A stretch of 55,268 bases of DNA from a filamentous cyanobacterium CCP3 (GTDB taxonomy: Bacteria > Cyanobacteriota > Cyanobacteriia > Phormidesmidales > Phormidesmidaceae): assembly GCA_003022385.1 (NCBI GenBank), contig PYGV01000009.1:1-55268 (forward strand), read 5' to 3'. The translations under genes and the position numbers were made by a program. A model generated the notes under the pieces. It had not been told where the DNA came from and searched no databases. It saw nothing but the letters and a program-made list of their open reading frames with translations. Below, piece after piece: positions 43,764 to 53,278 of this stretch. Positions within the stretch are counted from its first letter, which is position 1. Each line of letters begins with the position of its first letter.

Positions 43764-44384
43764 CTAGTCCTTGAAGATAGCGTTTTCGAGCTGCTGGAGG
43801 GCAACCTCTAGGTCATCGTTGACAATCTGCTCGTCAAACTCCGTAGCCGCTTCTATTTCAACGATCGCCCGCTGGAGCCGTCGCTCGATCGCCTCATCGG
43901 CATCTTTACCCCGCTGGCGAATGCGATGCTCCAATTCCTCGATCGAGGGGGGCAGCACAAACAGCTGAAGGGCACCGGGAAATGTCTCGCGCACCTGGCG
44001 GGCACCCTCTAGCTCAATTTCTAAAATCACCCAGTGGCCTGCTTCAATCTCTCGCAGCACAGAGTCTTTGGGAGTGCCGTAGAGGTTGCCCGCAAACTCG
44101 GCCCACTCCAGCAGCTCGCCCCGCGCCACCATCTCCTGAAACGCTTCACGGCTGACGAAGAAATAGTCCTGACCATCGACCTCGCCGGGGCGGGGCGCAC
44201 GGGTGGTGGCCGACACCGACAGCTTGAGCATGGGGTAGCGGTGGCGCAGCGATCGCAGCAGCGTACCTTTGCCCACCCCGCTAGGGCCTGTAAAGACAAT
44301 CAACCGACCCAGCCGAGGCGCAGTCAGATCGGGTGTTTTGTCCAGGCTGAGGGTGTTGAGCGGGGCGGTCGAGCTGACGGTCAT
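43764..44384 (-). CDS. gmk: Guanylate kinase
   Basis: Phosphorylates GMP/dGMP to GDP/dGDP. The 206 residues have P-loop GPSGVGKGT (33-41), SVSATTRAPRPGEVDGQDYFFVSREAF for GMP binding, LLEWAEFAGNLYGTP, VILEIELEGARQV, and the lid FVLPPSIEELEHRIRQRGKD. About 25 extra residues at the N-terminus precede the family core. A start at a later Met is not available, so the extension may be real. It is a single-gene unit, 95 bp from pcyA on the same strand. Confidence 0.95.
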   Translation of the reverse strand: MTVSSTAPLNTLSLDKTPDLTAPRLGRLIVFTGPSGVGKGTLLRSLRHRYPMLKLSVSATTRAPRPGEVDGQDYFFVSREAFQEMVARGELLEWAEFAGNLYGTPKDSVLREIEAGHWVILEIELEGARQVRETFPGALQLFVLPPSIEELEHRIRQRGKDADEAIERRLQRAIVEIEAATEFDEQIVNDDLEVALQQLENAIFKD

Positions 44385-44479
44385 AGCGATCGCTGGTTGT
44401 GTACGACAGAGATTCTTATTCTAGTTAACCCTCTACCAATGGATGGATGAGATTCCGCTAATTAACCTAAATTTTGGGG

Positions 44480-45211
44480 TTAAGTTTCAGGCAGGTCAAA
44501 CAGCACTGTGGTCATATAGCGCTCGGCCCAGGCTTCCCCAAAGGCTTTTTCGAGCACGCGGCGGGTTTTGTCGTTTTTTTGCTGCTGCTCGCAGTAGTGG
44601 CGCTGCCCCGCCATAATCACTGCTTTTTGGTCAGGCGTAGCCGGGGTTGCGATCGCCTGCTGGCAGTGCAGCGCCAGGTAGTCAGCAATCAGCTGCACAA
44701 AGGCCGTCTCTTCAGCGGGGCTAGCAGGGCGAATAAACCGGCAGTAGGGCGAAAAAATAGTGCCCCAGCCCGGCAGGCCGCGCTCTTCGGCAAAGGTCTG
44801 GGCAGGCAGCTGGTCGAGGGCGGCAGTGTAGCCCTCGGGCAGTGCTTCAGCAACCGGTGAGAGATCGACAATGGCAGCGCTAATTTGGCCCCGCCCGCCA
44901 ACCAGGTCACAGCCAAACATGGGCAGGCCGTACTCGGGGCGAGGAAACATGACGCAGTGCAAAATGTCGAGGTTTGCCCCCACCCGCGCCAGCTCCAGGT
45001 GCAGTTTGCGAAACTGAGGCGTCTGGTAGCACAGGTTTTCAATGGTGAGCTTTTCGCCCTCCAGGCGGCCCTCAATGTAGCCCAAATCTTCTGGCAGACG
45101 GTAGGGCAATAGATCCAGGTACTGCTGCCAGGTGGCTTCGATGCGATCGGCCAGGCCCCGAATCATCGGGTGCTGCTGGTCGCGTAGAGAGGTTGGAGTT
45201 GGGGCTACCAT
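44480..45211 (-). CDS. pcyA: Phycocyanobilin:ferredoxin oxidoreductase
   Basis: Reduces biliverdin IX-alpha by four electrons from ferredoxin to phycocyanobilin, the chromophore of phycobilisomes and phytochromes. 243 residues from ATG 45211. The catalytic residues match: Glu73 in [17 protein letters not shown], His85 in DILHCVMFP and Asp102 in [22 protein letters not shown], each at the expected spacing of the Synechocystis enzyme minus three. The upstream frame to 45244 adds [11 protein letters not shown] without family support. This gene alone places the window in a phycobilin-making phototroph. Confidence 0.96.
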   Translation of the reverse strand: MVAPTPTSLRDQQHPMIRGLADRIEATWQQYLDLLPYRLPEDLGYIEGRLEGEKLTIENLCYQTPQFRKLHLELARVGANLDILHCVMFPRPEYGLPMFGCDLVGGRGQISAAIVDLSPVAEALPEGYTAALDQLPAQTFAEERGLPGWGTIFSPYCRFIRPASPAEETAFVQLIADYLALHCQQAIATPATPDQKAVIMAGQRHYCEQQQKNDKTRRVLEKAFGEAWAERYMTTVLFDLPET

Positions 45212-45335
45212 AACACCCAAAGAACGATGATAAGTTCCCAGCATACCAGCCCATCTGGCGATACTAGACCTCTCTGGCGCTAGAGCCAGCTACAATTTGG
45301 ACCCAGAGGTATCAACCGCGTAAGGCGCCCTTGCC

Positions 45336-46412
45336 GTGAAGCTAACCGATTGGATTAACCTGGTTGCCCTGGGCATTGCCCTGGTCATTTTGTGGCAGTT
45401 TCGCCAGATTGTCTTACTCATCTTTGCGGCGGTGGTGATTACCATTGCCCTCAACAGCCTGGTACGACTATTTTCGAGGGTGTATGGCTGGCCTCGTCCG
45501 CGATCGGTCCTGGTGACGGGGGCGCTGGTGGTGCTGGGGGGTGTCATCTTTCTGGGCCTGGTGCTGCCGTTGTTTGTCAGCCAGTTCCAGGAGCTGCTGC
45601 TGCTGACCCCCAAAGGGTTTGAGCAGCTCGGCGTCTGGTTTGATGCCTTTCAGGCCGACCCGCCGGACTGGTTTCCAGAGCAAGACCTGAATCTGGTACC
45701 GGGTTTGCCCGATCTGCTCCGCCAGGCTGCCTCAATTGGGTCGACGGTGTTCGGCAACTTTTTGACGTTTTTCTCCAGTTCGGTGGCCATTTTGCTGCAG
45801 GTGCTGCTGCTGGTCGTCCTCACCCTGATGATGCTGGCCAACCCGGCAGCCTATCGACGGCTGCTGCTGCGGCTGTTTCCGTCGGGCTATCGCCGCCGCG
45901 CCGACGAGATCTTGACGAAGTGCGAAAAGTCTCTGATGTTTTGGCTGGGTGGCGTCGCCCTCAGCTCAATTTTTGTGGCTACGCTCAGCTTTACGGGGCT
46001 GGTGCTGCTGGATGTGCCCTACGCCTTTGCCCATGCCGTGCTGGCGGGGTTGTTCAACTTTATTCCCAACCTCGGTCCGACGCTGAGCGCGGTCTTTCCG
46101 GTATTTGTGGCGCTGCTACAGTCGCCCGGTACGGCGCTGGCGGTGATTGTGCTCTACGTGCTAATTCAAAACGTCGAGAGCTACTGGTTTTCGCCTATGG
46201 TGATGCAGAAGCAGGTGGATCTGCTGCCTGCCGCCACGCTGATTTCTCAAATCTTTTTTGCCACCTTTTTTGGCCCGGTGGGGCTCATTTTGGCGCTGCC
46301 CTTGGCAGTAATTTGCAAGACCTGGATTGAGGAAGCCTGGGTTATTGATGTGCTCGATCGCGCGGGCGATCGAGAGCCGAATGCTGCCGTCGCCCCTACC
46401 CCACCAGACTAG
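45336..46412 (+). CDS. AI-2E (YdiK/PerM)-family membrane permease
   Basis: The 358-residue integral membrane protein starts at GTG 45336. It has the family profile: two N-terminal helices (WINLVALGIALVILWQFRQIVLLIFAAVVITIALNSLVRLF), a third near 60-82, an extramembrane segment (about 85-150), paired helices at 155-180, and a C-terminal bundle with the family motif NFIPNLGPTLSAVFPV and LIQNVESYWFSPMVMQ. Members export signalling or small molecules; the substrate is not predictable, and AI-2 export is proven only for a few. It stands alone, divergent from pcyA. Confidence 0.9.
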   Translation: MKLTDWINLVALGIALVILWQFRQIVLLIFAAVVITIALNSLVRLFSRVYGWPRPRSVLVTGALVVLGGVIFLGLVLPLFVSQFQELLLLTPKGFEQLGVWFDAFQADPPDWFPEQDLNLVPGLPDLLRQAASIGSTVFGNFLTFFSSSVAILLQVLLLVVLTLMMLANPAAYRRLLLRLFPSGYRRRADEILTKCEKSLMFWLGGVALSSIFVATLSFTGLVLLDVPYAFAHAVLAGLFNFIPNLGPTLSAVFPVFVALLQSPGTALAVIVLYVLIQNVESYWFSPMVMQKQVDLLPAATLISQIFFATFFGPVGLILALPLAVICKTWIEEAWVIDVLDRAGDREPNAAVAPTPPD

Positions 46413-47112
46413 GGGCGATCGCAGCCTTGACAACACAGCGATAGCAGGGCGCGATCGCATCTGGTTTCGAGTTGGGGGTAACGTCCCTTAACAGCCGGTA
46501 GCAGCGTCCTGGCGTAACTTTTGGTTAAGCCCCTATATTGAAAGCGTGAATTTTCTATGAAAACACCTAGCCCTCGCTAGCAGTTCTCCGCCGATTTTTT
46601 AGACTCGTTAAGAGAATGGTGAACCAGTCAGTATTTCTCCGGAAGCATTTTGAGAGTTGTGAAGGGGGTAGATTGCCAGGCGAACCGTTCAATTTACCAG
46701 CCGTGTTTCTTCTTCAAATTGGGCACTAACGACAGGTCAGCTATCGTCAAAGCAGCATGAGCACGTATGCTTTGGATTGTAGATATCTTTAGATGGCCGC
46801 CGTTCGACGAGTCTTTCAGGTGTTATTCCGGTTTACCACCACAGTGCGGGTTTCGGCTCTGTCCAGCGATCATTCTCTGCGGTTCGCTGTCGGCCTCCGG
46901 CGGAGTTGGTAATGCCCATAGCGATTGATAGGACTCCGGCAGGTGCAGATGTGTTTGGCGATCGGGGGTCATAGGCTTCAATAGCTGTCGGCGGAGCAGC
47001 CTACCCGAGCCAGATATTGAGGAGCACAGTCAGGCAGGGGCGATCGCCAACAGCACCACCCCTGCCTGGTGCTCTGGTAATTCTATCGGTTTAATACAGG
47101 AGTTCCCGTCCC
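46413..47112. other. 700-bp intergenic region upstream of the mutase-like gene
   Basis: No gene recognised; frames are short. It starts with HIP1 copies, has a -10-like TATATT at 46534-46539 without a fitting -35, and ends in a large hairpin (47022-47074) and the AGGAG ribosome site of the next gene. The length suggests regulated or long-leader transcription of the following polysaccharide genes. Confidence 0.45.
47022..47074 (+). promoter_or_regulatory. Large leader hairpin with an alternative fold, upstream of the mutase-like gene
   Basis: GAGCAC (47022-47027) pairs with GTGCTC (47069-47074) and CAGGCAGGGG (47031-47040) with CCCCTGCCTG (47059-47068). That gives 16 bp with one AGT bulge and an 18-nt loop containing HIP1-like CGATCGCC. 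A competing stem, AGCACCA (47052-47058) with TGGTGCT (47067-47073), would use part of the same bases. No U-tract follows; the ATG is 38 bp downstream. Confidence 0.6.
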
Positions 47113-48624
47113 ATGCATCGTTACCCAGTTATCATCATCGGTGCCGGACCTGCGGGGTTGACCGCAGGCTACGAGCTGATCAAGCAGGGTGTGCCATCGC
47201 TCATTTTGGAGAAGGCCGAGAAAGTTGGCGGCATCTCCCGAACAGAGGTTTACAAGGGCTACCGCTTTGACATCGGCGGTCATCGTTTTTTTACGAAAGT
47301 GGGAGAAGTTAACACCATCTGGGCCGAAATTTTGGGCGATGACTTTATTCAGGTGCCACGGCTATCGCGAATTTATTACCAGGGCAAGTTTTACGACTAT
47401 CCCCTGTCGCTGCTAAAAACGCTGAGAAACCTGGGGCCCACTGCTAGCGCTCTAATGGTCATTAGCTACCTGAAGGCCAAAGTCAAAAAGCGGCTTCACC
47501 CCAACTTTCGACCTGAAACCTTTGAAGAATGGGTCACCGACAGCTTTGGCGAACGGCTGTATAAGACCTTCTTCAAAACCTACACCGAAAAAGTGTGGGG
47601 CATCCCCTGCAGCCAAATTCGGGCCGACTGGGCGGCCCAGCGCATTCAAAACATGTCGCTGAAGCGGGTAGTTCTCAACGCCCTATTTGGTAACCAAAAC
47701 GCCAAAAGCCTGATCACAACCTTCGACTATCCGCGCCTCGGCCCCGGCATGATGTGGGAGCGCTGCCAGGATCTGCTGGCAGAACAAGGCGCGGTGGTGC
47801 AGTTAAACACAGAGATTGTTCGCATCGAGCACCAGGGCACCTTTGTCACCAAAGTAATAGCCAAGCAGGTTGACCCCGCTGGGAACTTGCCCGATCGTAC
47901 CCTTGAGCTAAGCGGCGATCAGGTGATCAACTCCATGCCCATTTCTGCTCTGGTGCACCGGCTCGACCCGCCGCCGCCGCCAGAGGTACTGGAGGCGGCT
48001 CGGGGGCTAAAGTATCGCGATTTTTTAATTATCTCGCTGATCATCGATCGGCCCGACCTGTTCCCCGACAACTGGCTTTACATCCACAGCCCTGAGTTTA
48101 AGGTGGGCCGCATTCAAAACTTTAAGAACTGGAGCCCGGCGATGGTGCCCGACGCCAGCAAAACCTGCCTGGGCATGGAGTACTTTTGCAGCCAGGGAGA
48201 CGACCTTTGGGAAATGCCCGACACTGCTTTGATGGAGCTGGCGGCCCAGGAAATCACCCGCCTGAATCTGGGCGTACAGTTCAAAGATATTGAAGACGGC
48301 TGCGTCATTCGCCAGTACAAAGCCTACCCGGTGTACGACGGCGACTACCGCCGACACCTGCAGGTGCTGCAGGACTACATCGAGACCTTTGAGAACCTGC
48401 AAACGGTTGGCCGCAACGGCATGCACCGCTACAACAATCAGGATCACTCGATGCTGACGGCGCTGCTGGCCGCCAAAAACATCCAGGGTGAAAACCACAG
48501 CCTGTGGGATGTGAATGTGGAGCGCTCTTACCACGAAAACTTTACCCATGAGGAGTGGACTAAGCGGCGGCAAACCTCTACAGGTCAAGCGCCAGCGGCT
48601 GAACCCCTACCGACAGTTGCCTAA
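47113..48624 (+). CDS. UDP-galactopyranose-mutase-like FAD-dependent oxidoreductase
   Basis: The 503-residue flavoprotein has an AGGAG ribosome site 10 nt before ATG 47113. The N-terminus is YPVIIIGAGPAGLTAGYELIKQG (FAD motif, GAGPAG 10-15), then KVGGISRTEVYKGYRFDIGGHRFFTK, typical of the mutase/protoporphyrinogen-oxidase-like group. YYQGKFYDYPL, FFKTYTEKVWGIPCSQI, YPRLGPGMMWERC and the C-terminal VGRNGMHRYNNQDHSML closing FAD motif fit the cyanobacterial subgroup annotated near Glf. Ring contraction of UDP-galactose, or another sugar-nucleotide redox role, is inferred. The flippase 66 bp downstream supports polysaccharide synthesis. Confidence 0.8.
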   Translation: MHRYPVIIIGAGPAGLTAGYELIKQGVPSLILEKAEKVGGISRTEVYKGYRFDIGGHRFFTKVGEVNTIWAEILGDDFIQVPRLSRIYYQGKFYDYPLSLLKTLRNLGPTASALMVISYLKAKVKKRLHPNFRPETFEEWVTDSFGERLYKTFFKTYTEKVWGIPCSQIRADWAAQRIQNMSLKRVVLNALFGNQNAKSLITTFDYPRLGPGMMWERCQDLLAEQGAVVQLNTEIVRIEHQGTFVTKVIAKQVDPAGNLPDRTLELSGDQVINSMPISALVHRLDPPPPPEVLEAARGLKYRDFLIISLIIDRPDLFPDNWLYIHSPEFKVGRIQNFKNWSPAMVPDASKTCLGMEYFCSQGDDLWEMPDTALMELAAQEITRLNLGVQFKDIEDGCVIRQYKAYPVYDGDYRRHLQVLQDYIETFENLQTVGRNGMHRYNNQDHSMLTALLAAKNIQGENHSLWDVNVERSYHENFTHEEWTKRRQTSTGQAPAAEPLPTVA

Positions 48625-48690
48625 GACGGATTCAGATAAGCCCGGTAGTTCGATTAATGTGTTTTTCTAAGGCAATCTGGTTTTATCGTC

Positions 48691-50235
48691 ATGGCTATAC
48701 GTCAGCGGCAGCCACCTTCGCAAGAGTTGAACTTTAGCGCTTCGCAAGCCTACCTACAGCGGCGATCGCTGCAGTCTAGCCTGATTACGTTTGGCTCGCA
48801 GCCGCTCAAGCTGCTGATTGGCATTGGCACCACCTCAATTTTGGCGCGCTTGCTCACTCCGGCAGATTTTGGCCTGGTGGCTATGGCCCTGCCCTGGTTT
48901 GCCCTTGTAGAGAGCGTTAATTCGCTGGGCTTGGGGACGGCCACGGTGCAGCGATCGCACCTGGATCAGCAGCAGACCAGCGCCGTCTTTTGGCTGTCCT
49001 TTGGCATCAACGTCGTGCTGCTGGTTGGCCTGCTGCTGTCGACACCGGCCTTCGCCTGGTTTTACCAAGAACCCCGGCTAGTTCTCATTATTCCAGTCAT
49101 GACCCTGGGCATGGCAAGCCTGTTTATATCGTTTCAGCACCAGTCGCTGCTGGCCAGGCAGATGCGCTTTGGGATGCTGACCGTCATTGAGGTAGGGTCT
49201 CTGGCTCTGGGGGCAGGAGTGGCGCTGGTGGCCGCCATAGGCGGCTGGGGCTACTGGGCTTTAGTGCTGCAGCTGGTGACCTATCAGGTCGCTCAGAGCC
49301 TGAGCTACTGGGTCGCCTGTCGCTGGCGGCCTTCCGGACTCGGCAGCCTGCGCCAGCTCAGGTCAAAGACGCGCCACGACATTCACCGCATGCTGTCCTA
49401 CGGGGTAAACCTCAGCGGCTTTCACCTGATCAACCGGGTGGGGATGGAAATGGATCGGGTGCTGGTGGGCTATTTCAATGGCGCCAGCGCCCTGGGCCTT
49501 TACTCGGTTGCCTACAACTGGGCCTACTTTCCCTTTAACCAGGTGTATTTGCCGCTGATTAACGTGGCTATTTCTAGCCTCAGTCGAGCGGCCAGTGAAG
49601 ACAACCAGTACCGCAGCCAGAGCCGCCAGATTTTGATGCTCATGTTTGGCCTGTGTCTGCCCGCCCTGGCGTTTCTAGGCGTGTCTGGCGACCAGCTGCT
49701 GCTGCTGCTGCTGGGGAATCAGTGGATCGACGCGTTTGGGATCTTTCGGGTGCTGGTGCTGTCGGTGTTTGTCGGCGGCTTTTACCGGGTGACGAAGTGG
49801 ATCTATCTATCGACGGGGCAGACTCACCGCCAGCTGAGGTGGAGCCTGCTGCACACGCCAATAGTGATAGCTGCCGCCGCCGTGGGCACCTACTGGGGGC
49901 CGCTAGGGGTAGCCTGGGGGGTCACCCTGGCCTCGCTGGTGCTGACCTACCCTGCGATCGCATTTTGCCTGCGCGAAACCCCCCTCACCATGGGAGATTT
50001 TGTGGGCGCGGTCTGGCGACCCACGATCGCATCGCTCGTCGCCGCCGCCTCGCTAGGGGCCGGTGAGCTGTGGCTGGGCTTTCCGGCCAACGCCGGTCTA
50101 CACCTGGTGCTCAGCGCCGCCCTGTTTGCCGTTGTCTACGTCGGTAGCTTCATTCTTCTACCAGGCGGGTGGCAGGAGGTGCGCAATGCCTATCAAGCGC
50201 TACACCTGCTGGTGTCAAAGCGTATTGATCGCTAG
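48691..50235 (+). CDS. Wzx-type oligosaccharide flippase (MATE/MVF superfamily)
   Basis: The 514-residue polytopic membrane protein has about 14 hydrophobic segments. It has the polysaccharide-export start GSQPLKLLIGIGTTSILARLLTPADFGLVAMALPWF, VNSLGLGTATVQRSHLDQQQTSAVFWLSFGINVVLL, and the mid-protein YNWAYFPFNQVYLPLINVAISSLSRA, features of WzxC/TuaB-like lipid-linked sugar flippases. It would move undecaprenyl-linked repeat units across the plasma membrane for capsule or exopolysaccharide. It sits downstream of the mutase-like gene on the same strand; no polymerase or glycosyltransferase is nearby. Confidence 0.9.
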   Translation: MAIRQRQPPSQELNFSASQAYLQRRSLQSSLITFGSQPLKLLIGIGTTSILARLLTPADFGLVAMALPWFALVESVNSLGLGTATVQRSHLDQQQTSAVFWLSFGINVVLLVGLLLSTPAFAWFYQEPRLVLIIPVMTLGMASLFISFQHQSLLARQMRFGMLTVIEVGSLALGAGVALVAAIGGWGYWALVLQLVTYQVAQSLSYWVACRWRPSGLGSLRQLRSKTRHDIHRMLSYGVNLSGFHLINRVGMEMDRVLVGYFNGASALGLYSVAYNWAYFPFNQVYLPLINVAISSLSRAASEDNQYRSQSRQILMLMFGLCLPALAFLGVSGDQLLLLLLGNQWIDAFGIFRVLVLSVFVGGFYRVTKWIYLSTGQTHRQLRWSLLHTPIVIAAAAVGTYWGPLGVAWGVTLASLVLTYPAIAFCLRETPLTMGDFVGAVWRPTIASLVAAASLGAGELWLGFPANAGLHLVLSAALFAVVYVGSFILLPGGWQEVRNAYQALHLLVSKRIDR

Positions 50236-50265
50236 GCGATCGCCCCAGGCTGCTGTGAACAAAAA

Positions 50266-50293
50266 CGGAATGGCGAGTATCCCCTCCATTCCG
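50266..50293 (-). terminator. Factor-independent terminator of pgk
   Basis: CGGAATGG (50266-50273) and CCATTCCG (50286-50293) form a perfect 8-bp stem with a 12-nt loop. On the minus strand it is followed at once by TTTTTGTTC, a proper U-tract. It lies 93 bp after the pgk stop, between convergent genes, and on the plus strand is followed by CTTGAGCATTTATTT. Confidence 0.75.
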
Positions 50294-50385
50294 CTTGAGC
50301 ATTTATTTGAATTTAGACAGGTTTGAATTGAGACAGGTTCAGCGTATCCTGGCTAAACCAACGGCGGCATTGCCAGGTTCCTCGC

Positions 50386-51591
50386 TTAGGCCTCGTCGAG
50401 GGCCGCGATGCCGGGCAGCTCTTTGCCTTCGAGCAGTTCGAGGCTAGCGCCACCGCCGGTCGAAATGTGGCTCATTTTGTCGGCCACACCCACTTTCTCA
50501 ACCGCTGCCACTGAGTCGCCGCCGCCAATGATGGTGGTCACGCCCTGATCGGTAAGTTCGGCCAGGGTATGGGCGATCGCCTCGGTACCGGCGGCAAACT
50601 TATCAAACTCGAACACGCCCATGGGGCCATTCCAGATCACCGACTTGCACTGCTTCAGCGCGTCCTGGAACACCTTAATTGAGTCAGGGCCAATATCGAG
50701 ACCCATCCAGCCGTCGGGGATAGCGTCAACGCTGGCGGTTTGCGCATTGGCATCGGCGGCAAAGTTGTCGGCCAGCACCACATCGGTTGGCAGCAGCAGG
50801 TCAACGCCCTTTTCTTTGGCCTTGGCCTCCAGAGCTTTGGCCAGCTCTAGCTTGTCTTCTTCAACCAGCGACTTGCCCACGTTGAGGCCCCGCGCTTTAT
50901 AAAACGTAAAAATCATGCCGCCGCCGATCAGCAGTTTGTCAACCTTGTCGAGCAGGGTCTCAATCACGCCAATTTTGCTGGAGACCTTAGAACCGCCGAT
51001 GATGGCCGCCAGGGGCTTCTGGGGATTTTCGATCGCCGCCTGGAGGTACTGCAGCTCCTTCTCGATCAGGTAGCCTGCCACTGAGGGGCTGAGGTACTTG
51101 GTCACGCCCTCTGTCGAGGCGTGGGCGCGGTGGGCGGTGCCAAAGGCGTCGTTGACGTACAGGTCGGCGTTGGCGGCCAGCTGCTTGGCAAACTCAGGGT
51201 CGTTGGCCTCTTCACCGGCATAGAAGCGCACGTTTTCGAGCAGAGCCACCTGGCCATTTTCCATCCCCCCGACGGCGGCAGCGACCTCATCGCCGATGCA
51301 GTCGTCGCACTTGATCACCTCTTGCCCCAGCAGCTCGCTCAGGCGCTTGGCCACGGGAGTGAGGCGCATGCTGTCGACCACCTGGGCCTTGGGGCGACCA
51401 AAGTGGCTGGTCAGAATGACCTTGGCCCCTTTGCCAGTGAGGTCCTGGATGGTGGGCAGGGCGGCCCGAATGCGGGTGTCGTCGGTAATGGCACCCTGGT
51501 CGTCAAGGGGCACGTTGAAGTCGGCCCGCACCAGTACCCGCTTGCCCGAAACGTCGGCTGCCGACAGGCTCGCCACCGATTTTTTAGTCAC
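50386..51591 (-). CDS. pgk: Phosphoglycerate kinase
   Basis: Glycolysis and Calvin-cycle enzyme exchanging phosphate between ATP and 3-phosphoglycerate. 401 residues from GTG 51591, chosen because AGGAGG lies 9 nt upstream; the longer frame to 51627 crosses that site. Motifs: [14 protein letters not shown] (substrate Asp), [57 protein letters not shown] and [15 protein letters not shown] for nucleotide binding. It has its own terminator and is a single-gene unit. Confidence 0.97.
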   Translation of the reverse strand: MTKKSVASLSAADVSGKRVLVRADFNVPLDDQGAITDDTRIRAALPTIQDLTGKGAKVILTSHFGRPKAQVVDSMRLTPVAKRLSELLGQEVIKCDDCIGDEVAAAVGGMENGQVALLENVRFYAGEEANDPEFAKQLAANADLYVNDAFGTAHRAHASTEGVTKYLSPSVAGYLIEKELQYLQAAIENPQKPLAAIIGGSKVSSKIGVIETLLDKVDKLLIGGGMIFTFYKARGLNVGKSLVEEDKLELAKALEAKAKEKGVDLLLPTDVVLADNFAADANAQTASVDAIPDGWMGLDIGPDSIKVFQDALKQCKSVIWNGPMGVFEFDKFAAGTEAIAHTLAELTDQGVTTIIGGGDSVAAVEKVGVADKMSHISTGGGASLELLEGKELPGIAALDEA

Positions 51592-51784
51592 TGTAAAATA
51601 CCTCCTAAAGCGGTTAAGACTTTGCATTTATTACGTTATGCAGCGCACGGGTGGCAGCGGCCCCAACCTTGACTAAGGTAGATTTGAGGCGAATGATGCA
51701 GCTCAACCCAGCGGCTGTGTCTGTCGTAATATTTACTTATGGTCGCCCTCATTTTACCGGAGTGTGAGTTCCCTTCGATACGCC

Positions 51785-52192
51785 ATGTTTAAGACGGTTT
51801 TATTTCCCATCGACATGAGTTCTGAGGCGCAGCAGGCAGCGCCCAAAGTGGCAGAACTGGTCAAAACTCACCAGAGTCGGCTGGTTTTGCTGTCGGTTGT
51901 CGAACCCAGCACCCCCGAAAAGCCCCATCCTGACAGGCAGTCGTCGCCCGAGGCCGTGGCCCAGCTGCTAAACAAGGCCAAAGAACTGTTTTCTGCTCAA
52001 GCGATCGAGGCCGAAGTCATTGAACGCGAGGGTCAGCCCGCCTTTGTGATCTGCGATGTGGCCGACGAACTCAACGCCGATTTAATTGCAATGGGCTGCC
52101 GGGGCGTAGGCCTGATCGAAGACGTGCAGAACGAGAGCGTGACCATGCGAGTAATTAACCTGTCGCCCTGCCCGGTGCTGATCATTCCCTAG
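51785..52192 (+). CDS. Universal stress protein (UspA family), atypical nucleotide loop
   Basis: 135 residues from ATG 51785; a GTG at 51764 would add seven. The alpha/beta Usp fold is seen as FKTVLFPIDMSSEAQQA, RLVLLSVVEPS, VEIVERE-like AEVIEREGQPAFVICDVADELNADLIAMGCRG and a final CPVLIIP strand. The ATP-binding loop of the UspFG type is G-x2-G-x9-G-(S/T); here the late Gly-Ser is replaced by ESV, so ATP binding may be weak or absent. The stop codon shares CTAG with the convergent DUF1517 stop. Confidence 0.88.
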   Translation: MFKTVLFPIDMSSEAQQAAPKVAELVKTHQSRLVLLSVVEPSTPEKPHPDRQSSPEAVAQLLNKAKELFSAQAIEAEVIEREGQPAFVICDVADELNADLIAMGCRGVGLIEDVQNESVTMRVINLSPCPVLIIP

Positions 52193-53097
52193 GGTGAGAG
52201 GTAGTGCGTAGATGGGAACAGCGTTACCAAGTCGGGGTAGTTGGCGATTAGCTCATCGGCGCTGAGGCTGTCGCTGGGGTCTTGGGGCGTCCACAGCAGC
52301 TCGTAAACCAGCAGATAAGCGGGCGAAATCGAGCCCAGGCGTTGCAGAACCGCCCTGAGATCCGCTGCGGAATTGACGGACTTAAACAGGGGGCGATCGT
52401 CCGCCGTGCCCAGCAGCAGCGTCACCACAATGTGCGAGGCCACCTCGTCGCTGGGGCCAGTGGGCATGGCTCGCCGCTGCACCTCGCCGCCCACGTTGAC
52501 CAAGGTTTCAACCGCAAACTTGCTGCGCTCTTGAATCGACAGACGCTCAAACAATGCTGATGCTTTCTCGCGCCCGGCGACGGTTTGCGACTCGGCCCGC
52601 ACGTGGGTCCAGTAGTCGGGGTGGCGCAGCAGGGCTAATACGGTGGCGCGCAGCTGGGCGGCGAGCCCTGTCGAGGTGATGAGGTCGGCCTCCAGGGTAA
52701 TGCGATCGAGTTCGCGCTGTAGATCACGCGCCCCAGCCAGCAGCGCCACCTGGAGGCGCGTTACGGTGACAATATCGTTGAGCAATTCGCTCTGGCTGCC
52801 CGTCGCCGCCGGGCTGTTTCCCCTGCGGCTGCCCTGAATGTAGCGGAAAACAATGGGCAGCAGAATAAACCCCACCACCACAACGACGAAGAACAGCTCG
52901 CCGCCGCCATCGTCACCTGAGTCAACATAAACCGGAGCGAGTGTGTAGGTGGGATAGGGCACGATCACTGGGCCAGAACGGTAGCCATAGCCGCCATAAC
53001 CGCCGCCGTAGCCACCCCCATAGCCGCTACTGGGAGGCAGGCTGCGCGGGGCCGATGGGGCTGGCGCGGGTCGACTAAAGGAACCGCCCCGGCTCAT
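52189..53097 (-). CDS. DUF1517-family membrane protein lacking the usual signal sequence
   Basis: 302 residues. A GGSFSRPAPAP start and a Tyr/Gly-rich linker (GYGGGYGGGYGGYGY) are followed by one membrane helix at about 68-86 (ELFFVVVVVGFILLPIVF). A soluble helical domain follows (VTVTRLQVALLAGARDLQRELDRI, YWTHVRAESQTV, VVTLLLGTADDRPLF, LQRLGSISPAYLLVYELLWTPQDPSDSLSADELI). The family is found in cyanobacteria and chloroplasts; the plant FLAP1 protein, active in acclimation to fluctuating light, belongs to it. Relatives carry an export signal before the GGSFSRP part; here ATG 53097 begins directly at it and the in-frame upstream codons have no start. Ends by sharing CTAG with the usp stop. Confidence 0.85.
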   Translation of the reverse strand: MSRGGSFSRPAPAPSAPRSLPPSSGYGGGYGGGYGGYGYRSGPVIVPYPTYTLAPVYVDSGDDGGGELFFVVVVVGFILLPIVFRYIQGSRRGNSPAATGSQSELLNDIVTVTRLQVALLAGARDLQRELDRITLEADLITSTGLAAQLRATVLALLRHPDYWTHVRAESQTVAGREKASALFERLSIQERSKFAVETLVNVGGEVQRRAMPTGPSDEVASHIVVTLLLGTADDRPLFKSVNSAADLRAVLQRLGSISPAYLLVYELLWTPQDPSDSLSADELIANYPDLVTLFPSTHYLSP

Positions 53098-53278
53098 GCC
53101 GCCGCTGACGGCCTGTTCTGCGATCGCCGCCCGTTGCCAAAACCGTAACCCTGTACAGCTTCCTTATAGTTCGTTGATAAATTGCTAAAGGACTCAGGGA
53201 AGAGCCATACAGCGTTTTCAAGCTGCGCCTCTGCAAGGTCCGCGATTCCCCGGCTAAATTTTAGGTGTGAGATTGACC

